The notes beneath the pieces were generated by a model. The model ran no database searches, was not told the origin of the DNA, and worked only from the letters and a program-made list of their open reading frames with translations. A stretch of DNA of 64,000 nucleotides, from positions 124,001 to 188,000 of the forward strand of contig JAWKNZ010000004.1 in NCBI GenBank assembly GCA_041391425.1, given 5' to 3'. The position numbers and the translations under genes are program-made. This document shows positions 47,589 to 56,596 of the stretch, piece by piece. Position 1 is the first letter of the stretch. The number at the start of each line of letters is the position of its first letter. This DNA is from JAWKNZ01 sp041391425 (GTDB lineage: Bacteria > Bdellovibrionota_B > Oligoflexia > Oligoflexales > JAWKNZ01).

Positions 47589-48005
47589 ATGAAGTATAAT
47601 TTGTTAGCTGCAGTTTTTTTGTTTTTTGCAGGTATATCAAATAGTTATGCGAACAATAGTACAAACGACTGCTGGCTATACCCTGAGCTTTCTGGTGCGA
47701 GTATTAATATGTTGGGTGAAGACGAAAGTGACTTTGATAAGGTTAATTTTACTCTAGATTTAAGTATGAAAGAAATTAAGGGATATTGGCTGAAATTTCA
47801 TGATGATTGGCCAGCAGATAGAAGCTCTTGCTATGCGAAAATTAAGAAGGCAGGATTACGTTCCAAAGAAAGTGGTCAAATCTTCGAAGCTTTTTATACT
47901 ATGGACGATGAATGCGATGGTGGAAATAGCTTTGGCATTATTGTCGATAGTGCTGGAGAGTTGATTGGATCAATCGATGATAGTGATATATTCTGCTCTA
48001 AATAA
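47589..48005 (+). CDS. Small secreted cysteine-containing protein
   Basis: Start chosen at ATG 47589 (AGAGG upstream), because it begins a cleavable signal peptide, MKYNLLAAVFLFFAGISNSYA. The mature part of about 118 residues is acidic and has four cysteines (NDCWLYPELS, SSCYAKIKK, DDECDGGNSF, IFCSK), which could form two disulphides. No family is recognised. Isolated between TonB and IS remnants, in A+T-rich surroundings. Confidence 0.7.
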   Translation: MKYNLLAAVFLFFAGISNSYANNSTNDCWLYPELSGASINMLGEDESDFDKVNFTLDLSMKEIKGYWLKFHDDWPADRSSCYAKIKKAGLRSKESGQIFEAFYTMDDECDGGNSFGIIVDSAGELIGSIDDSDIFCSK

Positions 48006-48099
48006 GAATATTTTTCTAGGATTGAGAGGCTTTGTAGCATGACTCTTAAATCCTATAAGAAATTATTAGAGATACAAGGAAATAGGCCAATTTCATCAG

Positions 48100-48452
48100 C
48101 AATGGCAGATTCAGCGTGTATGATCACAAACAAGTGTATGAAGCTGTCGAAAAAAGCTTAATAGTAAAAGTTCTAAAATATTAATTCTTCCAAAAAAGAA
48201 TGTCATAGTGAGCAACCAATCACACCATGCGAGAAATACGAACATAAGAACTCGGATAAAACTTGGCAAGCAAGAGTGGATCAAAAAGAAAAAATATAAT
48301 ATGCGAAATAGAGTCGAAAATACATTTTATCGCTACAAAAAATCATAAGCCCTTCACTGAGCGCACGAATATTTCAGGTGCAGTGAGTTGAGATGCAGAT
48401 TGGCTGCAAAGTATTGAATATCATGACAAACTTAGGAACGCCACAAAGTAAC
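48100..48452 (+). pseudogene. Remnant of an IS5-family DDE transposase (C-terminal part)
   Basis: Pieces of the C-terminal third appear in shifted frames: VYDHKQVYEAVEKS, then ILILPKKNVIVSNQ, NTNIRTRIKLGKQEWIK and MRNRVENTFYRYKK (the conserved E of the DDE triad), then ARIFQVQ and VEMQIGCKVLNIMTNLG. The R-x-x-V-E-x-x-F-x-R-x-K signature is typical of IS5/IS4-type transposases. Internal frameshifts and the missing catalytic aspartates make it inactive. It borders the richer-GC island at 48797-50427. Confidence 0.7.
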
Positions 48453-48796
48453 CTTAAAAAAATAGATTTAAATCACAAAGGAATCACTGTGTCTATTTAG
48501 AAAATAAGCCATGCGGCAAAGGCTCGATTTTATTTAAGAAGTGGAAATTTGTTGCTTGAGTCTAATAAGCCTTATATTTCACAGCTGAAAAAGGGAGCGC
48601 TTCAACCGAGTTTGTTTCCAGTAGAGGGTGGTTTATGACACTAAAAACAAAAAAGAAGTCTTGTGCCTTGAGGATAAAGGGTTGTATGGTTTTTTTGGGG
48701 TATTTCAAGCTTGTTATTTGTTGACAGCTGATTTGCTTGCTGATAGCCTTTCTGGATCAATTTTTTATTTCAGTGATTATGGGACTCGGAGGAATC
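48453..48796. other. Non-coding stretch between the IS5 remnant and the island
   Basis: No credible gene. Short open frames here lack codon structure. The last 60 bases carry the ribosome site (CGGAGGAATC) of the next gene at 48797. Confidence 0.4.
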
Positions 48797-49231
48797 ATGA
48801 AGCGCTGCGTTGCGGTTGTACTGGGTAGTTTGCTGTTGAGCGGGTGTGCGACTTTGTTTGGCGATAAGGATAGGTCTGTTCGAGTTGAATCCAAACCTTC
48901 TGGTGCAACTGTCCTTTTGAACGGCATGCCTTATGGCAAGACACCAACAATTTTACAGCTTACAAACATGTTGTCGTCGAATATGGTCATGCTAAAGTTG
49001 GATGGATATGAAGAAGTGACTCGCCCAGTTACTACGTCTATTCAACCAATTGCATTCCTGAATTTGATTAACATCATTTGTTGGGGCATCGATCTCGCAA
49101 CCGGTAATGTAATGAAAGTGGATACCAAAGTCATATCCGTCGACCTCGACAAGAAATCAGCTACGATCGAAACAGACAAGGGTATTTTCACCGTCGATCT
49201 GAATAATCCTACATCTTGTAAAAGATCGTGA
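48797..49231 (+). CDS. PEGA-domain lipoprotein
   Basis: Start chosen at ATG 48797 (GGAGGAATC), which begins the lipoprotein signal MKRCVAVVLGSLLLSGC with lipobox LSGC. A PEGA-like beta domain follows (SVRVESKPSGATVLLNG, PYGKTPTILQL), a fold common in surface lipoproteins. A hydrophobic stretch (IQPIAFLNLINIICWGIDLA) is unusual for this type and may insert into a membrane. First of three genes in a richer-GC island. Confidence 0.82.
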   Translation: MKRCVAVVLGSLLLSGCATLFGDKDRSVRVESKPSGATVLLNGMPYGKTPTILQLTNMLSSNMVMLKLDGYEEVTRPVTTSIQPIAFLNLINIICWGIDLATGNVMKVDTKVISVDLDKKSATIETDKGIFTVDLNNPTSCKRS

Positions 49232-49238
49232 AAATAAT

Positions 49239-49754
49239 ATGAGCCAGAGAATAGTTGCTTGCCTACTATGGTTTACGTGCAATAGCAGCATTGCGGCTGC
49301 AAGCTCCAGAGAAGCTTGGTCAATAAAGGATGATATCTCATGTTTTATTTCACCAGGTACCGCTATGGAAGAAATGGCGCGGGATTCGTTGGTTTATCGG
49401 GTGTATTCATCGATCAGTAGATCGGTGCCCCACAAGGACAATTTCTATCCTTCGTGTTCTAGGTATATCCGAATGCAGTTTGAGCGAATTAATGTTGCTG
49501 GCTTGATTTTAGGGTTTGGACGATTTTCCCGATCGCATATTCCCCCTGTTGATCCGTTGTTTCCCTCTGTAATCGCCAATGGAGTTGTAAAAATTTATGA
49601 TCCTCCTGACTTCCTGGAAAGCAATGGCGATTATTCCCTTCCGAATAATGGTTATACTGCTCGCCCTAACTTATACAACGACTGCAGTGAAAGCTTCCGG
49701 GTCATTTCAGTCGATCGCGATGCTGGAGGACTTGATTCTTCGTGGGGACTTTGA
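49239..49754 (+). CDS. YidD-like secreted protein
   Basis: A 171-residue protein with the YidD signature in its middle: YRVYSSISRSVPHKDNFYPS, CSRYIRMQFERINVAGLI, then LGFGRFSRSHIP. YidD (membrane protein insertion efficiency factor) normally is a short, cytoplasmic-side amphipathic protein of about 70-85 residues. This one has an N-terminal signal-like segment (RIVACLLWFTCNSSIAAA) and a C-terminal tail of 80 residues, so it probably acts in the periplasm or envelope. It lies 7 bp after the PEGA gene and overlaps the next gene. Confidence 0.75.
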   Translation: MSQRIVACLLWFTCNSSIAAASSREAWSIKDDISCFISPGTAMEEMARDSLVYRVYSSISRSVPHKDNFYPSCSRYIRMQFERINVAGLILGFGRFSRSHIPPVDPLFPSVIANGVVKIYDPPDFLESNGDYSLPNNGYTARPNLYNDCSESFRVISVDRDAGGLDSSWGL

Positions 49755-50427
49755 TCGTGCTCTCGATGCCTTGATATTAATGGAGTTTAATGAAATCGAC
49801 ATTGATAATAGGGCCGCAGCAGCCTTGGTATCGGCGCGTCTCTACGAATTGGCGGGCAAAAACGAAACGTCGGTACGATTGTTGGAGAGATTTCTATCTC
49901 GCGATAGTCAGGGCTTATCAATCGAATGGGCTCGGACTATAAGAAAAGAGCAAGCGCGCCTTATGCTCTCCAGAGGTGAGATTGCTGCTGCCCAAGTCTT
50001 AGCGGTCGAAGCGGAGCATTCAATCTCCGATGTCCCTAAAAGAGCCGATTTGTATAAACCTCCGCTCAACAAAGATCCAATAGTGAACGGTGTGGCTTCA
50101 GTCTTATTACCAGGTCTGGGGCAAACCCTGCAAGGCCGCCCGCAAGATGCCTTAGCCGCCTGGCTTATGATTGGTATCCCACTGGCGTTCAATGTGCAGG
50201 CACGCAAAAAGGGGGAACATACATTCGCAAATGCAATGGGTATATTAGCGTCGTTCTTCTACCTTGGAAATATCGCTTCTGCGTATCGGATTGCGGAGAA
50301 GGAAGTGAACCAGATGCGGTCAAAGAAATGGTCGCTAATCGTTAACGAAATCATTCCAACTTCGGCAGGCAAAGCAGGAAAATCAATCGGGCTCTCTCTC
50401 TCCGTGACACGTACCCTGGAAAATTAA
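49621..50427 (+). CDS. TPR-type membrane protein with C-terminal membrane helices
   Basis: Start chosen at ATG 49621, directly before a signal/anchor (MAIIPFRIMVILLALTYTTTAVKA); it overlaps the YidD-like gene by about 134 bases in another frame. Residues 30-135 are TPR-like helices (LEDLILRGDFDRALDALILME, VSARLYELAGKNETSVRLL). The C-terminal part has NGVASVLLPGLGQTLQGRPQDALAAW, a motif seen in small membrane proteins of the DUF5683/TM2-like group, and then a membrane helix pair. It likely works with the YidD-like protein, given the overlap. Confidence 0.72.
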   Translation, partial: AMAIIPFRIMVILLALTYTTTAVKASGSFQSIAMLEDLILRGDFDRALDALILMEFNEIDIDNRAAAALVSARLYELAGKNETSVRLLERFLSRDSQGLSIEWARTIRKEQARLMLSRGEIAAAQVLAVEAEHSISDVPKRADLYKPPLNKDPIVNGVASVLLPGLGQTLQGRPQDALAAWLMIGIPLAFNVQARKKGEHTFANAMGILASFFYLGNIASAYRIAEKEVNQMRSKKWSLIVNEIIPTSAGKAGKSIGLSLSVTRTLEN

Positions 50428-50584
50428 GATTTTGATGTTCTGTCGAAAAAATGGACAAAAAGCGATGCTAATTTTTTTGACATCCCCTGTCTCAGAATGG
50501 TTGACCTGCCTAGCATTTCACTAAGATGCTTTTTTGATACTTAAATCCCCTTCTTTCTGCAAGTAGTTTAAATATACTTTTTCT

Positions 50585-51060
50585 ATTCTTGATCAATTTC
50601 TTGTTTTTCTAAGCCAGCGATTAGGGGTCTTGAGTCTTGCTGTCTCATATACCATTTTTCTTTTATGCAATATCTCGTCATCCTTACCCAAGTGCTTATC
50701 TGTCGAAGCAATAAATTTAATCCCGCTATGAAGATGTTTATGGTTATACTATTCAACAAAAGAGCTAACCCATGTCCCCTAGCATTCTCGAACGAAGAAA
50801 AGAGCTTAGATGGATATTCTGGACGGCACCTTAGGGTTTTAAATAATGATTCTGCAAATGGCTTGTCATCTGATACCTTAGGTCGACTAAATGATGGAAC
50901 AACGCCTAGCCTTTGAAGAGTTGCAAGTATGGTTGCTTCTTTCATGGAAGTTTTATTATATGTGTGCGGTGCCAATTGATCCTTGCTAATATTTTCCTTC
51001 TTACAGATTTTATCGATTAAGTTTGAGGATAACTGAAAAGACTCAACTTTGTGAACCTCC
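50585..51060 (-). pseudogene. Remnant of an IS3-family transposase (integrase core)
   Basis: Frames on the minus strand hold the end of an IS3-type OrfB: LSSNLIDKICKKENISKDQL, then MKEATILATLQRLGVVPSFS, RPKVSDDKPFAESLFKTLRC, PEYPSKLFSSFENARG, and after a frameshift NHKHLHSGIKFIASTDKHLG and RLKTPNRWLRKTRN. The usual LHSDNGSP catalytic motif is degraded to PHTYNKTS, so the catalytic aspartate is lost. It borders the island on its right side. Confidence 0.78.
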
Positions 51061-51267
51061 CTCGATGTATTTGATTATACAAAACTATACTTTCTATACG
51101 AGAAACGCTTTGATTTCTCAACGAAAATTAGTCATAAGGATGTTATCTCGGTTCGGTATGGACTAAGTTTTACAAAAGATATGGAGTTTAACGCAGAAAG
51201 CCTGTGGTTGGATAAAGAACTTTCAAATCAATTATCATTTAGATTTTATTTTTGATCTGATGAAAAA

Positions 51268-53104
51268 TCAGCGAAATCTACCAAGTTCTTCTAATAAATT
51301 GATGGATGCTTGTGAAGTCAGCCCTTTGCATTCTTCGCAGTAGTTGTAGTTCCTGTCATACTTTTCCAGAAGGTTTGCATTATAAGGCTGCACACCGTAG
51401 ACTACAGTTTGTTCTGGTTCTATGAATGCGCATGTATCCCAACCGCATGCTACGGCAGAGTTGCGTTTATTGGAAAATATTGAATGTCCAAGGCTGAATT
51501 TTTTTGGATTAGTTTTTGATCCGAGCAATTCAAGAATTGTCGCTGGTAAATCAATGTGACTGGTTGTTTCTGTATTGTAAACCAGGGCTTCTTTGCCTGG
51601 AGCTTTTATGATTAGCGGTACATGGACTTGGCTTTTTGAGAAGGAAGAGAAATGTCCCCAGTGATTGTAGTCATAAAATTCTTCCCCATGGTCTCCAGTG
51701 ATCAATACAATAGTATTGTTATATATATTTGATTCTTTCAGTTTACTTAGAACCCGACCAATTTGAAAATCAACATGATGGACTGAGTTTTTATAGCGAT
51801 TTATAATAAGTTTTTTCTTTTCTGGTTCGTCGTTTGAGCAGTAGTAAAACTTTCTAGTGGATGGTTTGAATGGTTCTTGATCTAACGGATAGTCATAATT
51901 TGAATGGGCACCATCGTAAAACAGCATTGCAAACATCGGTCTAGTAGGAGGTTCTTCAAGAACTTTGAGCATGGTGTCAGTTAATTGTTTGTCTCGTACC
52001 CAAGGGCTTTTACCAGTAAATGCGTCTTGTATTTCATTATGATGATTTACAAATATAGTTTGCCTGAATTCTGGAAAATTTAGTGAAGCACTAGATAGGA
52101 TATAATTCTTATAGTTTTCATCTCTTAGAGTTTCCAGCAGAATTGGTGGAGTCCTTGATGTTAAAATAGAAGGCCAATAGCTTCCATAAATTCCATAAAA
52201 CATTGAAAATAAACCTATGCGAGTATTATTGCCCCCGCTTATATGGTGGTTAAATACTTGAGCGTCTTTTGCGTAATTCCAAATCTTTGGTGACACTACT
52301 GGCGAGAAAGCATCGTAGCGCCAACTATCTATAATAATCCATATGATATTTAATCTATTTTTATTTTCTATCTTGAGAGGATTGCTGTCATAACGCAAGG
52401 GACTATCCATTGCATTGGAAGCATTATAGAGCGAGCCTTTGTTTTTTGGTTGGTATGAAAAATAGTGATTAGCAAATTTTTTAATAGTGACAGGTTGATA
52501 AAACGGTATTTTATCAGCATGGCGGATAATTGTGCTTTGTTCTTCTAGGTCTGCCCAGGCGTATACTATTTTTTCTGAAACGAAAAATAATGTGCTAATC
52601 AAAATAATTATTATACTAAACTTAATGCCTATTATTTTAGGTATAGCTGAATTGTTTATTAATGATTTCATCCATTGGCGGTGTAAAAAATAAATTAAGG
52701 CTGCAATAGCAATAACCATAAGAATTTCACCTATAGACAGATGAATGGTTGCAAGAGCCTGATCTAGAAGATATTACATTCCAGACTAAACTATTAAAGT
52801 GGAAATGGTATAGAGCATAAATGCGTTGATCTATAAAAACCAGCATCAGAGCGAGTGTCGTAATTATTGCAAAAATATCAGGTGCAAATTTTGACGTTGA
52901 TTTTGTTAAAAGTAACGGCGCTATAAACAAATGAAATAGAAAGCAAAATAAGAATACTTGCGCAATGAGTGCAATGCCTCCAAATGCCACAGCTTCTACG
53001 CTAGTGAAAGGGCTTCCGAGCCAAAGATACCTCGAACAGTAAAGCGAATACAAAACTGTGGAAATTGATAGTGAGGTTAACATATTGGATCTTATTGCGC
53101 GCAT
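51268..53104 (-). pseudogene. YejM/PbgA-like sulfatase-fold membrane protein, one frameshift
   Basis: The first frame (53104 to 52727) carries the membrane helices typical of the DUF3413 part (AVAFGGIALIAQVFLFCFLF; YHFHFNSLVWNVISS). A single extra base near 52750 moves it out of frame; the next frame continues in register (ATIHLSIGEILMVIAIAA) into the alkaline-phosphatase-superfamily domain ending at 51268. That domain has IIWIIIDSWRYDAFSP, the nucleophile region GGNNTRIGLFSMFYGIYG and the metal motif VLITGDHGEEF. YejM-type proteins sit in the inner membrane and control LPS/cardiolipin balance via LapB. Restored length is about 610 residues. Homopolymer TT slippage or sequencing error is possible. 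Confidence 0.72.
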
Positions 53105-53413
53105 AATGCTTCTCTATGACTTATGTGGTTAAACTACCTTAAAGCTTCAACAGTACCATCTTGATTGCAAAATTAAAACGATAAGGTTTTTTTGCCGGCA
53201 GAAAATTGTTCGATGTTTGATTTATTTATATGCAGTGGTATGCTGCAACTAGTTTCAGATTGCTGAAAATTAATCTAGTATTTTCTGTAAAGGTATCTTT
53301 TGATCTTGGTTGTGATTATTTCAAGAAACAATTTGATGCGCAAAGTTTTTAAGATAAAGTACACATCTATATTTTTGTCTTGAGTTGCTTAGAAGCGCTG
53401 ATTTTTTAATTTT
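53105..53413. other. Intergenic region
   Basis: 309 A+T-rich bases upstream of the YejM-like gene (minus strand). No ORF, hairpin or repeat was recognised; promoter boxes could not be assigned by eye. Confidence 0.4.
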
Positions 53414-54463
53414 TCAAGGTGCGACATTAAATTCATGCACAGGACCTAAGAGCTTGCTAATCGAATTATAAAAATATTGCCTAAACCCAAGCCCGCTTGC
53501 GGCACTGCTATCCGTGCTTTGATAATTGATACTCCAGCGATTTAATGTGGGGTTAAATTTCCAATTTTCGCCAGATGGCAGTGGAGGAGAGTTTTTTAGC
53601 TGGATGAAATTACCAGCATTTGCTGATCCGTCAGCGTTAATGCATTTTCCGTCTTCTGTTCCAATTCTTTCTACGCAGGCATAGCCATTTGCGTCCATAA
53701 ATTCTACTATTTCCTTGCCAGTTGCCCCAGCGGTAAAGGTATTTGTACTTTTGTTATTAGCATCATAAGTTGTTGCTTTTGGAGGAGAGGCTTTTAGAAT
53801 CGAAATTTTTTCACTTTTTACAGATTGTAAACTTTCTGGGTCATAATAGAAAAATTGTGCCGTTTTTTCGGAGTAATCAACACTGTCCGTTTCGTTGTAA
53901 TAGATCATCCATGCTTTTAAGACAGTATCATAAGCCCACTTTGACCCATTTGCAGTCTGCTCCATGTTCTTCAAATCTGAGTAACGATCGAGCATAGGAG
54001 ATCCAGCATCATCAATGCAGGTGTTGTCAGAGAGTCCATTGATCTCAATGCAGAGCTTTAAATCCATTGAGACATTGGATGCTTTTGCGATGATGATAGC
54101 AGGTGCTTGGATGGCATTGATTTGATTGCCGTCGTTATCAAGGAAAAAGGCTGAGGCATTTGGTGTATTTGAAGTATCTGTATCTTTGGGGAGAGTGTCG
54201 ACAGTATCATCCTTGTTGTCATTATCTCCATTTTGGTTATTGGTGTCATCGTCTTTTTGTTCAGCAAGCTTATCTGAATCGACAGAAGAATTATCGTTTC
54301 CAGCATTGGATCCTTCATCTGTTCCTTGAATTGTTGCGTCTTGTGTTTGCTGGGTTCCACTCGCACTTGCGCCTTGCCCTCCTTGCCTTTTTGTTTGTGT
54401 CTTTTCTTTGGCGCAAGCAACGGCAAAAATTAATATTATAATATTTATATAGCTTAAATACAT
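53414..54463 (-). CDS. Lipoprotein with two tandem similar domains
   Basis: A 349-residue protein. MYLSYINIIILIFAVAC is a lipoprotein signal with an AVAC lipobox. Residues about 20-100 are an aspartate/asparagine-rich linker. Two related domains follow, each built from a cysteine-containing start (DLKLCIEINGLSDNTCIDDAG; ACVERIGTEDGKCINADGS), then a tryptophan pair separated by a loop (SKWAYDTVLKAWMIYYNETD; ENWKFNPTLNRWSINYQSTD) and a tyrosine strand (AQFFYYDPES; RQYFYNSISK). The duplication is clear; the family is unknown. Confidence 0.78.
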   Translation of the reverse strand: MYLSYINIIILIFAVACAKEKTQTKRQGGQGASASGTQQTQDATIQGTDEGSNAGNDNSSVDSDKLAEQKDDDTNNQNGDNDNKDDTVDTLPKDTDTSNTPNASAFFLDNDGNQINAIQAPAIIIAKASNVSMDLKLCIEINGLSDNTCIDDAGSPMLDRYSDLKNMEQTANGSKWAYDTVLKAWMIYYNETDSVDYSEKTAQFFYYDPESLQSVKSEKISILKASPPKATTYDANNKSTNTFTAGATGKEIVEFMDANGYACVERIGTEDGKCINADGSANAGNFIQLKNSPPLPSGENWKFNPTLNRWSINYQSTDSSAASGLGFRQYFYNSISKLLGPVHEFNVAP

Positions 54464-55476
54464 CTAGGTACCTCACCATAATAAGACGCTCGATAAAACT
54501 TATATCGGCTACTTTTTCGTATTTTTTAAATATTTTTTTTTTCTTATTTGATAATAGACTGTTATACTGCTTAGTAAAGTCTAATGACGACGCGGCGGTG
54601 TTTTGCTAGAACTTCGGTCCGAATTGACTCATAAAAATTATCACCGAAATCACTTCACTTCGAAGTGGTCAAACTTAGGTAAGAAGTATTTGAGTTTGAG
54701 CCTCATTGAATCATAATCATGTTTCCAAAACATCCAAAAAACTAAGTGGTAAGAGCCACTTAATGAGGAGCGATTATGACCGCAGAGGCAAAGCTATTAT
54801 ATACGAAGCTCCCTTGCCATATTGTTTGCTGTGTAATTAATAACATTTTGATTTTAAAAGTATTTTTCAAAGCTATTTCTGTCAATTTGAACTGTTGGAG
54901 ACTTTTAAAGATACAAAGTAAAACTATTGCAATTGCTTTTATTTTGATATGAAAGAAAAAATAGCATTCAAACCTAGAGAAAGAGAGGATAGTAGAAGGC
55001 TTTTATATTGCGTTTTTTCTTAGATAGTTAAGTGATTGTACTCGCCGGCATCTCAATTGAATAATGAAAATGAAATGAGATTTTGGTATTTTTGGAATCT
55101 TTATTATATCCTCCCCACGAGGAGTTAGTTTTCTCCGAGAATTTTCTTATATGTGAAATAAATAACTTGTTTACTGCCTGCCACTTTTAAGGATATTTAG
55201 TTAAAAACTATGACTTTATATCAAATTTGATTTGTAAAGATAATATTGAAAATTCAATAAATTTTGCAAATATTGAAGATTTGCAGAATTTATTGAAAAA
55301 TCAAATTTGATATATTAAATAATGCTATTATATTAAATAGTTATATTTAAAATTAAAGTTGCAAAATAAATATGCCGTATAATGTATTATAGCTTATATG
55401 CATAAATTAATCATATAATTTTGCATATAAAGTTAAACTTATGACATTATTAGAAAAATAACAAAGGGAGGATGTA
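54464..55476. other. Long intergenic region, about 1 kb
   Basis: No gene is recognised. It holds several inverted repeats: AAGTGG-TAAGAG-CCACTT (54742-54759), ACTTCGAAGT near 54657-54666, and the large nested hairpin at 55218-55313. The bases around 54580-54630 are locally richer in GC. Divergent genes flank it, so promoters for both should be here. Confidence 0.4.
55218..55313. repeat. Nested A+T-rich inverted repeat upstream of a lipoprotein gene
   Basis: Outer arms ATATCAAATTTGATTT (55218-55233) and its reverse complement (55298-55313) enclose inner arms CAATAAATTTTGCAAAT (55255-55271) and 55279-55295 (one mismatch). The arms can form one long stem-loop with internal bulge. It lies 164 bp before the lipoprotein start. 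Confidence 0.7.
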
Positions 55477-56550
55477 ATGAAGACACAAGATAAGATGTTT
55501 ACATGGTTGATAGCATTACTAGTGGTCTCATTGCTTGGTTGTGGTACTACCGAAGGTGATCGTAATAAAGATGATAATGGGGATGACGAGAATCCTTCGC
55601 TATTAACAGCAGAAAATAGCCTTGCAATGGCTTCGGATAGCTTTTCTGAAGCATTTGATCTGTTGGATGAAATTTCTATAAGTCCAGATTCAGTAGATTT
55701 AAATTTGTTACAAGAAGTTAGCCATGAACGAACCTGCGAGCAAGATGGAGATGATGCACTAGTTAAGATCAATAGCAGTTTGTTAATAGATCGTAACTTT
55801 TCAGGTATACGAGCTGATTGGGAGATGCATTTAGAGGGTAGTAATGCGACTGTGCGAAGATGGTCGATGGATGGTGTAGCAATTGAATGCAATAATGGAG
55901 GAAAATATCCTAAACTATCAGATGATATTACAAATCTTCACTTAGATGCTACCTTTGAGCGAAAATTAAATGGTTCTACAAAAAGGACAGTGCGTAGAAC
56001 TGGTGTTTCTAAAGAAAGAACTGTGTCTTATTATGTCAAAGGGCAAAGGCTTTTGGATGGACTATCGCAAGAAAATTTAGAAGAAGAAAACTCGATTGTT
56101 CGTAATTGGAGAGTTGTGAGCAATGTCGATCGCTGTTTTGGAGCAAAAAATATCTTAGTCAATATTTTGACTGATGATCAAAATCCTTTAAATATAGCTG
56201 TAACCAGAGACGCCGACGATTTTCATTTGATTGAGAAAAAAATTGTATCAGGTAGTTTTACAGCATCGAAAGCGCAAGGTGGAAATTGTGGTGAAAATAC
56301 TACTGAAGGTATAGCAGATGATCAAAGTGTTAAAATTGAATATGAAAATCTAGTCGTGCAGTATGATGCAAACAAGAATTGTGAAATTAAGAGTGGCAAG
56401 ATGATAGCTGGCTTTTATGTAAATGATACATTGAAAAAACAGATTGAAGTTAGTGTTGATGACGAAGGAGAAGTTTCTGCAATAGATGGTAATACAGGGG
56501 AGAGTTTCGATGATTTCGAACTTCCTTTGTGTGTAGCATCTATGGATTAG
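55477..56550 (+). CDS. Lipoprotein, member 1 of a paired family
   Basis: A 357-residue lipoprotein. MKTQDKMFTWLIALLVVSLLGC is the signal with lipobox LLGC, preceded by AAAGGGAGG. After an acidic linker comes a beta-rich domain with recurring segments: RTCEQDGDDALVKINSSLLI, DWEMHLEGSNATVRRWSMDG, RTGVSKERTVSYYVKGQRL, SGKMIAGFYVNDTLKKQIE. These resemble the lipoprotein at 57480 in length, order and cysteine pattern, suggesting paralogs. Function unknown. Directly followed by a TIGR02147 gene. Confidence 0.75.
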   Translation: MKTQDKMFTWLIALLVVSLLGCGTTEGDRNKDDNGDDENPSLLTAENSLAMASDSFSEAFDLLDEISISPDSVDLNLLQEVSHERTCEQDGDDALVKINSSLLIDRNFSGIRADWEMHLEGSNATVRRWSMDGVAIECNNGGKYPKLSDDITNLHLDATFERKLNGSTKRTVRRTGVSKERTVSYYVKGQRLLDGLSQENLEEENSIVRNWRVVSNVDRCFGAKNILVNILTDDQNPLNIAVTRDADDFHLIEKKIVSGSFTASKAQGGNCGENTTEGIADDQSVKIEYENLVVQYDANKNCEIKSGKMIAGFYVNDTLKKQIEVSVDDEGEVSAIDGNTGESFDDFELPLCVASMD

Positions 56551-56596
56551 AAAATATTATTTTAGTATAATATTGTAAAAATAGGCATCTAGTATA

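Noticed and set aside
48628..48828. A 66-codon plus-strand ORF
   Set aside because: It overlaps the start of the PEGA lipoprotein and has no coding character.
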